A DNA stretch of 64,000 nt, from positions 1-64,000 of the forward strand of contig CAKTBG010000012.1 in NCBI GenBank assembly GCA_934533135.1, given 5' to 3'. Both the position numbers and the translations under genes were made by a program. This document shows, in pieces, positions 51,046 to 59,907 of this stretch (positions are counted from its first letter, which is position 1; every line of letters starts with the position of its first letter). Origin of the DNA: an uncultured Faecalibacterium sp. (GTDB lineage: Bacteria; Bacillota; Clostridia; Oscillospirales; Ruminococcaceae). The notes under the pieces are model-generated. The model saw nothing but the letters and a program-made list of their open reading frames with translations. It made no database searches and was not told where the DNA came from.

Positions 51046-53262
51046 ATGAACTCGAACGAACACAAGACGGTGACCCGCCGGATGATGGTGCTGATCGCCA
51101 TTGCCGCGGTCATCATCGGACTGTATGGGATGCGCCTGATCTTTTTGCAGCTGGTCAACGGCGACAGTTTCCGGTCGCAGGCCACCAATACCACCGACTA
51201 CAACTTTACCGTCACTGCGGCCCGCGGCGACATCGTGGACAGTGCAGGCCGACGGATCGCCACCAGCACCACAGGCTACAACGTGGTGCTCAGCAAGCTG
51301 CTGATGGGAGACGAGGATCTGGACGGGATGCTCCAACGGATCGTGGAGCTGTTGGAAGCCGATGGGGAAGGCTGGAACGACACCCTGCTCATCGGGGAGC
51401 CGGACAGCGCGGGAAACTATGCCTTCACCGCCACCGAAAGCACCGGCGACCAGCGCGCCCTCGCCGCCATCAAGGAAAATCTTGGGCTGCAGCAGTATGC
51501 CACGGCCAACGACGTGATGGAAAAGCTGGTGGAGGATTACAAGCTGGAGGGGTACCCGCTCCACTGGCAGCGGGTGCTGGGCGGCATCCACTATGAGATG
51601 CAGCTGCAGGCGTTTTCCAATGTCAACAACTTCGTCATGGCAGAGAACGTCAGCGAAAAGACCGTGGCGACCATCAAGGAAAACAGCCTCTCCCTGCCCG
51701 GTGTGGAGATCGTGGAGACCTCGACCCGCAGCTACGAGCGGGGCGACATCCTGCCCCATGTTCTGGGTCGGGTGGGAAAGATCACCGCAGAACGCTGGAA
51801 AGTGACCGACGAAAACGGGCAGGTGACCTACCCCCTGCGGGAAAAAGGCTACAACATGAACGACATCCTCGGCGTGTCGGGTCTGGAAGCCGCCTACGAG
51901 GATGAGCTGCGCGGCAAGGACGGCGTGGAGACCATCACCCGCAATTCGGACGGCGTGATCGTTTCCACCGCCATGACCACGGTGCCCGAACCGGGGCATA
52001 CCGTTCAGCTGACCGTGGATGCAGCGTTCCAGAAAGCGGTGGACGATGCACTGGCCAAGAACATCGACCTCATCAACCGGACGTACAACGCAAACATCAA
52101 CGCCGGCGCGGTGGTGGTGCTCAGCACCAAGGACGGCAGCATTCTGGCAGCCTCCAACTATCCGACCTTTGATCAGAATCTGTATGCCGCAAATTACACC
52201 CAGTACAGCGAGGATCCCAATCTGCCCCTCTTCAACCGTGCGCTGCTGGGGCGGTATACGCCCGGCTCGACCTATAAGCCCTCGGTGGCCATTGCCGCTC
52301 TCGACACCGGCCTCATCAACCGGTATTCCACGGTCTTGTGCAACGGTGTGTACAATTACTTCAAGGATTACCACCCCAAGTGTACCCGCCACGGGCACAG
52401 CGGCAACATCGACGTGGTGACCGCCATCAAGTGGAGCTGCAACATCTTCTTCTACGATGTGGGCCGCCGCCTGACCAGCGATGTCTACGACTCCTATGCC
52501 TACAAACTGGGTCTGGGGCAGAAGACCGGTGTGGAGGTCAGCGAGGCGCAGGGGCGTCTGACCACCAAGAGCGACTCCAACTACACGGATTCGCTGGAAG
52601 TGCAGGCCGCCATCGGGCAGGGCAACACGGTCGTCACGCCGGTGCAGCTGGCCACCTATGCGGGCACCATCGCCAACCGGGGCGTCCGCTACCGTACCCA
52701 CTTCGTCAAGGCGATCCTGGATTCCAATACCGGCGCGGTGGTCGAGGAGACCCAGCCGGAGATCATGGATACCATCGAGGACAAGGGCGAGACCTTTGAT
52801 CTGGTCAAGGAAGGCATGATCGGCGTGAGCCAGACTATCCCGGCTTTGGCCAGCTATCCCTATACCATCGCCTGCAAGACCGGTTCGCCCCAGCGCAGCG
52901 AGAGCTATTTTGTGGGCAATACCCGTAAGTATTATACCAACGCGACCATGATCGCCTTTGGCCCGGCGGAAGATCCGGAGATCGCCATTGGCATCGTGCT
53001 GGAATACGGCGGAGCGGGTGCCCGCACCGGAACCCTTGTGGCGGACATCTTCAACGCCTACTTCGCCCTGAAGGACGGCACCCTGACGCTGGAAGACGCA
53101 TCGGCGTCGGCAGAAACCGGATCGGCAGAGACGGACGGCGCACAGGCGGACGGCACCGCAGCCGAGGGCGAAGCGGCCCCCGCCGCGCAGGATGCCCCCG
53201 CCGCAGAAACGGCTCCGCTGCCGCTGCCCTCCGATCCGGATGCGGCGGCAGAGGGCGACTGA
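51046..53262 (+). CDS. mrdA: Penicillin-binding protein 2 (elongation transpeptidase)
   Basis: The 738-residue class B PBP has one N-terminal membrane anchor (RMMVLIAIAAVIIGLYGMRLIFLQL) and a pedestal domain starting AARGDIVDSAGRRIATSTTGY. The transpeptidase domain has catalytic Ser408 (GSTYK), Ser464 (SCN) and Lys611 (KTG). It cross-links nascent peptidoglycan with RodA and MreBCD. The C-terminus carries about 65 residues of Ala/Glu/Pro-rich low-complexity tail, probably wall-exposed. The ATG follows AAGGAG. No rodA is in the window. Confidence 0.95.
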   Translation: MNSNEHKTVTRRMMVLIAIAAVIIGLYGMRLIFLQLVNGDSFRSQATNTTDYNFTVTAARGDIVDSAGRRIATSTTGYNVVLSKLLMGDEDLDGMLQRIVELLEADGEGWNDTLLIGEPDSAGNYAFTATESTGDQRALAAIKENLGLQQYATANDVMEKLVEDYKLEGYPLHWQRVLGGIHYEMQLQAFSNVNNFVMAENVSEKTVATIKENSLSLPGVEIVETSTRSYERGDILPHVLGRVGKITAERWKVTDENGQVTYPLREKGYNMNDILGVSGLEAAYEDELRGKDGVETITRNSDGVIVSTAMTTVPEPGHTVQLTVDAAFQKAVDDALAKNIDLINRTYNANINAGAVVVLSTKDGSILAASNYPTFDQNLYAANYTQYSEDPNLPLFNRALLGRYTPGSTYKPSVAIAALDTGLINRYSTVLCNGVYNYFKDYHPKCTRHGHSGNIDVVTAIKWSCNIFFYDVGRRLTSDVYDSYAYKLGLGQKTGVEVSEAQGRLTTKSDSNYTDSLEVQAAIGQGNTVVTPVQLATYAGTIANRGVRYRTHFVKAILDSNTGAVVEETQPEIMDTIEDKGETFDLVKEGMIGVSQTIPALASYPYTIACKTGSPQRSESYFVGNTRKYYTNATMIAFGPAEDPEIAIGIVLEYGGAGARTGTLVADIFNAYFALKDGTLTLEDASASAETGSAETDGAQADGTAAEGEAAPAAQDAPAAETAPLPLPSDPDAAAEGD

Positions 53263-53298
53263 TTTTCAAAAAAATCGGTGTTTTTGGCCAAAAAATAG

Positions 53299-53327
53299 TT
53301 GTAAAATAAGACAAACTGTGATAACAT
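53299..53327 (+). promoter_or_regulatory. Probable mgsA promoter
   Basis: TTGTAA (53299-53304), a 17-base spacer and TAACAT (53322-53327), 57 bases before the start. Confidence 0.5.
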
Positions 53328-53383
53328 GATAAATGCAAAGAATTGCCCTGCAAAGATCGGGGCGAAAAAGGAGAGGTTGACCG

Positions 53384-53788
53384 ATGACCATTGCACTGAT
53401 TGCGCATGACTCTAAAAAAGAGCTGATGGTTCAGTTCTGTACGGCATACTGCCGGATTTTGAGCCAGCATAAATTGGTGGCTACCGGTACGACTGGTAAA
53501 ATGATCGCAGAAGCGACGGGTCTGCAGGTACAGCGGTTCCTCGCCGGTGTGCAGGGCGGCGACCAGCAGATCGCATCCCGCATCGCCTGCAACGAGGTGG
53601 ATCTGCTGCTCTTCTTCCGCGACCCGATCAACGCCAAGCCCAGCGAGCCGAACGAGATGACCCTGCTGCGGCTGTGCGACGTACACAACATCCCCATGGC
53701 GACCAACATCGCCACGGCAGAAGTCCTGATCCATGGCCTTGAGCGGGGGGATCTGGACTGGCGCGATATCGTGCATTCCCAGAATTAA
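53384..53788 (+). CDS. mgsA: Methylglyoxal synthase
   Basis: MgsA converts dihydroxyacetone phosphate to methylglyoxal and phosphate, a glycolytic overflow route. The 134-residue protein has His8 and Asp9 (IAHDSKK), ATGTTGKMI for phosphate binding and the catalytic Asp60 in [13 protein letters not shown], followed by FFRDP. AAAAAGGAG lies 12 bases before the ATG. The stop codon is directly followed by a full-length repeat element. Confidence 0.96.
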   Translation: MTIALIAHDSKKELMVQFCTAYCRILSQHKLVATGTTGKMIAEATGLQVQRFLAGVQGGDQQIASRIACNEVDLLLFFRDPINAKPSEPNEMTLLRLCDVHNIPMATNIATAEVLIHGLERGDLDWRDIVHSQN

Positions 53789-54085
53789 CCCTCTCAGTCC
53801 GCTTCGCGGCCAGCTCTCCCAAAGCGTCATGCCCTCTCAGTCAGCGCATTCGCGCTGCCAGCTCCCCCGGAGGGGGAGCCACTGGCGTATCGGTTCAGCC
53901 TGAGCTGACCGCACAAAGTCTTAGATAACGCAAAATACCGGGCCCTGTTGTCCAGATTCACAGATGCGATGCCGTGAATCCAGACCGCAGGGCCCGGTTG
54001 TTATTGTAATAGGCGCAAGCTTGCCCGGCCTGCCAAGGGCTCTCCCTTCGGGAGAGCTGGCGAGCGTCAGCGAGACTGAGAGGGG
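53789..54085. repeat. Full-length composite palindromic element, copy C (locus R10)
   Basis: The left end is doubled, as in copy A: CCGC-TTC-GCGG, then CAGCGC-ATTC-GCGCTG. The core at 53932-54002 has arms ACCGGGCCC and GGGCCCGGT and an inner GATTCAC/GTGAATC stem, in the same orientation as copy A. The right end GACTGAGAGGGG runs into the 3' end of the MATE gene and provides its last codons. Confidence 0.85.
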
Positions 54086-55398
54086 TGCGCAGAAACTTTT
54101 ACCAGCACATACGCCAGAACCAATCCTGCCGGTGCGCTGATCCATGTGGAGAGCCAGAAGCCGTTGAAGCCCACCAGCGGCACCAGAAGGATGCAGCAGA
54201 GCAGGTTCAGGCCGATCTGCCCGAGGTTGGAAAGGAGGTATAGCCCCATCTTCTGCGCCCCGCGGAGGCGGCCTTCCAGCAGGTGTTTTTGTGTCACGAA
54301 GAGGTAGCTCACCGACTCGAACGCCAGCAGGACGGCACCGCAGCGGGCGGTCTCGGCGTCGGTGGTGAAGAGCCGGAGCAGCGGCTCGCGGAAAAGAATA
54401 CAGACGGTAACGACCAGAAGTGAATAAACAAATAGGATGCGTCTGCCCTCCCGCAGGCCGGTCTGCACCCGGTCGGGCTGGGCGGCAGCGGTGTTCTGCG
54501 CAATGAAGAACACGATGGACTGGATGAAGCCGTAAACCGGCATCATCAGCAGGCTGGAGACTTTGGACGCGCAGGAAAAGCCAGCGATGGAGGCGACGCC
54601 CAGACCGCCCAGCAAGCTTTGCTTGACCAGAGTGATGACGGTGCCGCTGGCCTGCTGTACCGAGTTGGGCGCGGCCAACGCAAAGATCTTTTTGGCATAG
54701 GAAGCCCGGAGCATCCCGGGGCGGAAGGGCGTGGAAAGGTCGTGTCTGCGCAGGTAGAACATCATGTACAAAACGCCCACGACCTGCGAGAACGCTGTGG
54801 CCGCTGCTGCGCCCGCCACCCCGAACGGCCCGACCAAGGCAAGGTCGAGCAGGACGTTCAGCAGGGAGGTGACGAGGACGACCCGGAGCGGCGTGCGGGA
54901 ATTGCCGCAGCCGATCACCAGCTGCTTGGAAAGGTCGTAAGGCATCAAAAAGGGCAGGCCGATCAGGTAGACCCGGCCGTAGAGCACCGCCTCGTCGAGA
55001 ATCTCGGCCGGTGTCTGGATGAGGCGGAGCAGACCGGGCAGGGAGAAGAAGCCCAGCACGGTCAGCAGCAGAGCCAGAACCTCGTCCACAAACAGCAGGT
55101 TGTAGAGCAGCTGATCCATCTCGGAGCGGGTGGCGGTGGGCTTGTTGGCGGCCACCAGCAGCCCGCCGCCCAGCTCCATGCCGCCGGAGAGGAACAGGAA
55201 GATCATCAGCACGGTGGAAGCGTTCGAGACGGCGGCCAGCGCGTCGGCGTCCAGCTTCAGGCCAATGATCATGGTATCGACCACAGTATAAAGCTGGGTC
55301 GCGATCATGCTGAGGATAATGGGCAGTGCGTACCGGAGCAATGCCGGAAGCACCGCCCCGGACAACAGCGAATTGTTTTCGTCTTGCGTGGAGATCAC
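54067..55398 (-). CDS. MATE family efflux transporter
   Basis: The 443-residue membrane protein has twelve predicted helices in two MatE repeats. Examples are LPALLRYALPIILSMIATQLYTVVDTMIIG for the first helix pair and APNSVQQASGTVITLVKQSLLGGLG at the start of the second half. MATE proteins export drugs, metabolites or glycan-related compounds with Na+ or H+. The GTG at 55398 is the furthest plausible start (AGAGAGG just upstream); a TTG about 30 bases further in is an alternative. The last five codons and the stop (54067-54084) lie inside repeat element C, so the original C-terminus may have been replaced. Confidence 0.9.
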   Translation of the reverse strand: MISTQDENNSLLSGAVLPALLRYALPIILSMIATQLYTVVDTMIIGLKLDADALAAVSNASTVLMIFLFLSGGMELGGGLLVAANKPTATRSEMDQLLYNLLFVDEVLALLLTVLGFFSLPGLLRLIQTPAEILDEAVLYGRVYLIGLPFLMPYDLSKQLVIGCGNSRTPLRVVLVTSLLNVLLDLALVGPFGVAGAAAATAFSQVVGVLYMMFYLRRHDLSTPFRPGMLRASYAKKIFALAAPNSVQQASGTVITLVKQSLLGGLGVASIAGFSCASKVSSLLMMPVYGFIQSIVFFIAQNTAAAQPDRVQTGLREGRRILFVYSLLVVTVCILFREPLLRLFTTDAETARCGAVLLAFESVSYLFVTQKHLLEGRLRGAQKMGLYLLSNLGQIGLNLLCCILLVPLVGFNGFWLSTWISAPAGLVLAYVLVKVSAHPSQSR

Positions 55399-55514
55399 CT
55401 CTCTTGTAGAATTAAGTCTATCTTATCCGGTAAAGTGTAATGCGTCAAGCAGAAACTCGAAAAGAGAACAGGGCCTACGCTTTTACGAAAGATATTTTTT
55501 CTCGTTCTGAGCAA

Positions 55515-55939
55515 GCCTGACCGATATGCCAATGGCTCTCCCTCTGGGAGAGCCAAGAACGCGGCGGGAAAGCTCTTGCCTCTCCCTTCGGGAGAGGTGG
55601 CACGGCGGCAGCCGTGACGGAGAGGGCTAGGCTGTGTACAAGATTCCGCATCCTCGCCCTCTCAGTCTCGCTTTGCTCGACAGCTTGTCCTCCCTCTGTC
55701 GCTTGCGCGACATCTCCCTCCGACCGGAGGGAGTCTTTCAAGGGGAGAGCCAAGAACGCGGCGGAAAAGCTCTTGCCTCTCCCTTCGGGAGAGGTGGCAC
55801 GGCGGCAGCCGTGACGGAGAGGGCTAGGCCGTGTGCAAAATTCAGCATGCTTGCCCTCTCAGTCTCGCTTTCGCTCGACAGCTCTCCCAAAGGGAGAGCC
55901 AAGAACGCGGCGGAAAAGCCCTTGGCTCCCACTTTGGCA
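55515..55939. repeat. Repeat cluster with a 90-base direct duplication (locus R11)
   Basis: Five or more repeat ends are packed here. A unit running from AGAGCCAAGAACGCGGCGG through CACGGC-GGCA-GCCGTG to GACGGAGAGGGCTAGGC occurs at about 55550-55640 and again at 55747-55838, with a third partial copy at 55892-55930. Between the first two is the TGTCGC-TTGC-GCGACA module also seen at two other loci. No gene is visible. Confidence 0.75.
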
Positions 55940-56002
55940 AAGAAAAAAAGTATTACGATACTTTTGTGCAACCTGAAATTTCAAAAAATCAAAATTTCTC
56001 AC

Positions 56003-56030
56003 TTGACTTTATGGCAATAAAGTGTATAAT
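56003..56030 (+). promoter_or_regulatory. Promoter of the T-box-trpXYZ operon
   Basis: TTGACT (56003-56008), a 16-base spacer and TATAAT (56025-56030). It lies about 10 bases upstream of the T-box stem I. Confidence 0.85.
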
Positions 56031-56036
56031 GCAATC

Positions 56037-56362
56037 AAACCGATGAGGCGGAAGAGAATCTGCACAGCGCGTCACAAGAGAGCCCGGAGGATGGAAACGG
56101 GCGGCAGCGGGGCAGAAATTCGTGGGCCGCCGAGGGCTGGGCAAACGGGGGGATCCTCCTCAGTAGCTTGGGACGGAAGCCTCCGTTACAGGGCAGGGGA
56201 GTGTTGGCTCTCCGTGAGGGGCTCTGCTGCAAGACGACGCAGAGCAAACAAGGTGGCACCGCAGAATCGTATTTTACCGATCCTGTCCTTGTGGATGAAC
56301 ACACAGGGACGGGTCGTTTTGTTATTTAGAGAACCCGTTCCGCAAGTGGAGCGGGTTTTTCT
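56037..56362 (+). promoter_or_regulatory. T-box leader, probably tryptophan-specific
   Basis: The 56247-56262 stretch AACAAGGTGGCACCGC is a good T-box sequence that pairs with the tRNA acceptor end. Stem I is closed by GAGGC (56045-56049) and GCCTC (56179-56183) and contains AGAGAG and GGATGG-like loop motifs. CCGTTACAGGG before stem III is typical. A terminator (AACCCG...CGGGTT, then TTTTTC, 56332-56361) ends the leader. A TGG at 56169-56171 lies where the specifier codon is expected, and it fits a tryptophan transporter gene. Uncharged tRNA-Trp would prevent termination. Confidence 0.88.
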
Positions 56363-56396
56363 ATTTGCCGCCCGCTCCAAGGAAAGGAGTACCGCT

Positions 56397-57524
56397 ATGA
56401 AAACCATGAACCTGATCTCCCGCCGCAGCTTCCTGAAGGCGACCGTCGCCGCTGCAACCCTCTCCGCACTGGGTCTGACCGGATGCGGCGGTTCCGCTTC
56501 CGGCAGCACGGCATCTTCGGCCGCTTCCAGCACCGCCGCTTCCAGCACCGCCGCTTCCAGCACCGCCGCTTCCAGTGCAGCGGCTTCGGAGGCAGGCCAG
56601 ACCTTCAAGGTCGGCATCGTCAACTATGTGGATCATGCTTCCCTGAACCAGATCGTCGCGTCGGTGGAGAGCCGTCTGGACGAGGCCGCCAAGGAAAAGG
56701 GCGTCACCTTTGATTACGCCGACTACTACGCCAACGCACAGGCCGACCAGACCAACCTGAACCAGATCGGTGCCGACCTTGTGGCCGACGGCGTGGACGT
56801 CATCGTGGCCGTGGCCACCCCCACCGCCGCCACCATGCTGGCCGCGGTCGAGGATACCGATATCCCGGTGGTCTACTCCGCCGTTACCGACCCGAAAGCC
56901 GTCGGCTTTGACACCGAGCCGAACATCACCGGCACTTCCGACGCGCTGAACACCGACGCCATCATGAACCTGATCCTCGCGGTCAACCCCGACATCGACA
57001 CCATCGGCCTGCTGTACGATCTGAGTCAGGATTCCTCCACGCAGGCCATCGCCGACGCCAAGGCCTTCTGCGATGCAAAGGGCATCCAGTACATCGAAAA
57101 GAACGGCACCACCACCGCAGAGATCCAGATGGCAGCCGAAGCCCTGATCGCCGCCGGCGTCAAAGCCGTCTTTACCCCGACCGACAACACCGTGATGACG
57201 GCAGAGCTGTCCATCTATGAGACCTTCCTTGACGCAGGCGTCCAGCACTACACCGGTGCCGACAGCTTCGCGCTGAACGGTGCGTTCGTGGGCTACGGCG
57301 TCGATTACGTCCAGCTGGGCGAAGCCACCGCCGATATGGTGGTGGAACTGCTCTGCGAGGACAAGACCCCCGCAGACCTGCCCTTCCAGACCTTCGACAA
57401 CGGCATTGCGACCATCAACACCGAGACCTGCGAAGCTCTTGGCCTTGACCTCGAGACGGTCAAAAAGGCGTTTGCCGATTACTGCACCGAGATCGTGGAA
57501 GTGACTACGCAGGAGAACTTCTAA
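56397..57524 (+). CDS. trpX: Tryptophan ABC transporter substrate-binding lipoprotein
   Basis: The 375-residue protein has a Tat-like lipoprotein signal (ISRRSFLKATVAAATLSALGLTGCGG) followed by a Ser/Ala/Thr linker with a repeated STAAS unit. An ABC_sub_bind domain follows (FKVGIVNYVDHASLNQIV, VIVAVATPTAATMLAA, IPVVYSAVTDPKAVG, FTPTDNTV). This family includes TrpX, and the T-box leader supports tryptophan as ligand. AAAGGAG lies upstream. The linker repeat (CTTCCAGCACCGCCG, four times) is prone to slippage. The permease and ATPase genes follow after a 325-base gap occupied by repeats. Confidence 0.9.
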   Translation: MKTMNLISRRSFLKATVAAATLSALGLTGCGGSASGSTASSAASSTAASSTAASSTAASSAAASEAGQTFKVGIVNYVDHASLNQIVASVESRLDEAAKEKGVTFDYADYYANAQADQTNLNQIGADLVADGVDVIVAVATPTAATMLAAVEDTDIPVVYSAVTDPKAVGFDTEPNITGTSDALNTDAIMNLILAVNPDIDTIGLLYDLSQDSSTQAIADAKAFCDAKGIQYIEKNGTTTAEIQMAAEALIAAGVKAVFTPTDNTVMTAELSIYETFLDAGVQHYTGADSFALNGAFVGYGVDYVQLGEATADMVVELLCEDKTPADLPFQTFDNGIATINTETCEALGLDLETVKKAFADYCTEIVEVTTQENF

Positions 57525-57548
57525 AATCTTTAATAAAGCTTTCCCGGA

Positions 57549-57800
57549 TTGCCAAGGCCTCTCCTACTAGGAGAGGTGGCAACGCGAAGCGTTGACGGAG
57601 AGGTTGGACGGAAGGACAGCATCTCCCTATACGATGCTGTTTACGGTTTCGTATTCCAAAACATCTGCCTCAATGGAAGGCTTTGCTTTGTACAACCTCT
57701 CAGTCTGCTACGCAGACAGCTCCCCTAGTAGGGGAGCCTCTGGCGAAAAGGCAAGGCTCTGCGGACTGCCAGCTCCCCTTGTAGGGGAGCCTTTGGCAAA
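57549..57800. repeat. Separated repeat ends inside the trpXYZ operon (locus R12)
   Basis: A right end (57549-57605, CAACGC-GAA-GCGTTG then GACGGAGAGGTT) and a left end (57694-57740, AACCTCTCAGTC then TCTGC-TAC-GCAGA), plus a partial third hairpin at about 57768-57797, surround 90 bases containing an ACAGCAT/ATGCTGT hairpin. The whole trpX-trpY gap is made of this material. Confidence 0.72.
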
Positions 57801-57849
57801 ACGGTCAAGTTTCCGAACAGAATATCTATGACGAAGGAGCACGCAAATT

Positions 57850-58776
57850 ATGCTGGCGAGTATCTTTTCGCTCAACGTGATCCAGACGGCACTCGAGCTG
57901 GGCTGCATTTACGCCCTCGTTGCACTGGCATTGTTTTTGAGCTATTCCATCCTGAACATCGCGGATCTGTCCACGGACGGCTGCTTCACCCTCGGCTGTG
58001 CGGTCGCCTGTCAGGTCGCGCTGACCGGACACCCGTTTCTGGCGTTGGCAGCGGCCATGGGTGCCGGTGTGTGCTCCGGATTCGTCACGGCGTTCCTGCA
58101 GACCCGTCTGGGCGTCGAAAGCATCATGGCCGGAATCATCGTGAACACCGGCCTGTACACCATCAATCTGGCGGTCATGGGCTTTTCGTCCACCCTCTCG
58201 CTGGTCAAGACGGACACGGTCTTTTCGCTTGCAAAATCGGCGTTGCGCTTCACCGGCGGCTGGTATAAGCTGGTGCTGGCGGCAGCCGTCATCCTGATCG
58301 CAGGCGCGGCGATGGTGGGATTTCTGGGCACCCGGCTGGGTCTGTCCATCCGGGCCACCGGCGACAACGCCGCCATGGTGCGGGCATCCAGCATCAACCC
58401 GGCGTTCACCATCACCGTGGGGCTGTGCATCTCCGGTGCGCTGACGGCCCTTTCCGGCGGGCTGCTGGCACAGTACCAGAAAAGCTGTGATATCAACGTC
58501 GGCACCGGCATGGTCACCATCGCGCTGGCTTCCCTCATCATCGGTGAGACGCTGATCGGCAAGCGCACCGTACCCCGCCGCATCCTCGGCGTGGTGTTTG
58601 GCAGCTGCCTGTACCGCTTCATCGTGGCGGTGGCTCTTCGCTTCAATGTTCCGGCGGCGGCAATGAAGCTCGTCTCCGCCATCATCGTGGCGGTGGCCAT
58701 CTCGATGCCCGCCATCCAGTCGAAGGTGGCATTCGAGAAGCGGAAGCACGCGGCGCAGCGGAAGGAGGCGGTCTGA
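57850..58776 (+). CDS. trpY: Tryptophan ABC transporter permease
   Basis: The 308-residue membrane protein belongs to the branched-chain amino acid/ribose permease superfamily: ALELGCIYALVALALFLSYSILNIADLSTDGCFTLG at the N-terminus, GLGTRLGLSIRATGDNAAMVRASSIN-like coupling loop and GLCISGALTALSGGLLAQYQ. About nine helices are predicted. GAAGGAG precedes the ATG. It ends 1 base before trpZ. Substrate is inferred from trpX and the T-box. Confidence 0.88.
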   Translation: MLASIFSLNVIQTALELGCIYALVALALFLSYSILNIADLSTDGCFTLGCAVACQVALTGHPFLALAAAMGAGVCSGFVTAFLQTRLGVESIMAGIIVNTGLYTINLAVMGFSSTLSLVKTDTVFSLAKSALRFTGGWYKLVLAAAVILIAGAAMVGFLGTRLGLSIRATGDNAAMVRASSINPAFTITVGLCISGALTALSGGLLAQYQKSCDINVGTGMVTIALASLIIGETLIGKRTVPRRILGVVFGSCLYRFIVAVALRFNVPAAAMKLVSAIIVAVAISMPAIQSKVAFEKRKHAAQRKEAV

Positions 58777-58777
58777 G

Positions 58778-59608
58778 ATGGAAATGCTGACACTGCACGA
58801 TCTCCACAAGACCTTCAACCCCGGCACCGTCAATGAAAAAGTGGCTCTGAACGGTGTGAGCCTCCGGATGGAAGCGGGGGATTTTGCCACCATCGTCGGC
58901 TCCAACGGTGCGGGCAAATCCACGCTGTTCAATGCCATCACCGGCGGCTTCATCGCCGACGAGGGCAGCATCACGCTGGGCGAGGAGAACATCACCTTTG
59001 CGCCCGAGTTCCAGCGCAGCAAGGTCATCGGACACCTCTTTCAGGATCCGCTCAAGGGCACAGCCCCGAACATGACCATTGAGGAAAACCTTGCGCTGGC
59101 CTACCTCCGCGCCGGTACTGCCCCCCATGCCATCTTCTCCCGCATTTCCAAAAAGGATAAGGAATTGTTCCAGGAAAAGCTGGCTCTGCTGAACATGGGT
59201 CTGGAAGATCGGATGAAGCAGCCGGTGGGTCTGCTTTCGGGCGGTCAGCGGCAGGCTCTGACCCTGTTGATGGCCACCCTCGTCACCCCGAAGCTGCTGC
59301 TTCTGGACGAGCACACCGCCGCCCTCGACCCGGCCACCGCCGAAAAGGTGCTGGAGCTGACCAAGAGCATCGTGGCCGAAAAGAAGATCACCTGCCTGAT
59401 GGTCACCCACAATATGCATCAGGCGTTGGAGCTGGGCAACCGCACCCTGATGATGGATGCGGGTCGGATCGTCTTTGACGTCAAGGGTGAGGAGCGCAGC
59501 CGGATGACGGTGGACGACCTGCTGGAAAAGTTCCGCGAGAATGCGGGCAGGCAGCTGGACAACGATCGGATCCTGCTGAGCAAAGTAACCCTCTCAGACA
59601 AAGCCTGA
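58778..59608 (+). CDS. trpZ: Tryptophan ABC transporter ATP-binding protein
   Basis: The 276-residue ATPase has Walker A VGSNGAGKSTLFNAI, Q-loop LFQDPLKGTAPNMTIEENLALAY, signature LLSGGQRQALTLLMATLV, Walker B LLLLDEHTAALDP and switch CLMVTHN. The DPxxGTAPxMTIEENL pattern is typical of the TrpZ subgroup. The last six codons (TLSDKA) and the stop come from the repeat element that begins at 59589, so the C-terminal end is element-derived. Confidence 0.92.
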   Translation: MEMLTLHDLHKTFNPGTVNEKVALNGVSLRMEAGDFATIVGSNGAGKSTLFNAITGGFIADEGSITLGEENITFAPEFQRSKVIGHLFQDPLKGTAPNMTIEENLALAYLRAGTAPHAIFSRISKKDKELFQEKLALLNMGLEDRMKQPVGLLSGGQRQALTLLMATLVTPKLLLLDEHTAALDPATAEKVLELTKSIVAEKKITCLMVTHNMHQALELGNRTLMMDAGRIVFDVKGEERSRMTVDDLLEKFRENAGRQLDNDRILLSKVTLSDKA

Positions 59609-59907
59609 CGGCTTTGCCAGCTCCCCCGAAGCGTCATGCCCTCTCAGTCAGCGCATTTGCGCTGCCAGCTCTCCCAAAGGGAGAGCCATTGGCAGGCCGG
59701 TAAAGTCTGAGCGGGTCAAAGCACACTTGCACTTACAAGAAATACCGGGCCCTGCGGTCTGGATTCACGGCATCGCATCTGTGAATCTGGACAACAGAGC
59801 CCGGTATTTTATGTGACGGAAAACTTCATTCAGTTTGGAAAATCTGACCGATACGCCAGTGGCTCTCCCTTTGGGAGAGCTGGCGAGCGACAGCGAGACT
59901 GAGAGGG
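59589..59907. repeat. Full-length composite palindromic element, copy D (locus R13)
   Basis: The ends are AACCCTCTCAG and GACTGAGAGGGTT. The left end is doubled around GCGTCATGCCCTCTCAG as in copy C, with CAGCGC-ATTT-GCGCTG. The core (59740-59811) is inverted relative to copies A and C and has arms ATACCGGGCCC and AGCCCGGTAT with the GATTCAC/GTGAATC inner stem. It bridges the convergent trpZ and argS genes; argS ends exactly at the right border. Confidence 0.85.

Noticed and set aside
56022..56396. N-terminal extension of TrpX through the upstream open frame
   Set aside because: The upstream codons coincide with the T-box leader, and the signal peptide with a ribosome binding site starts at 56397.
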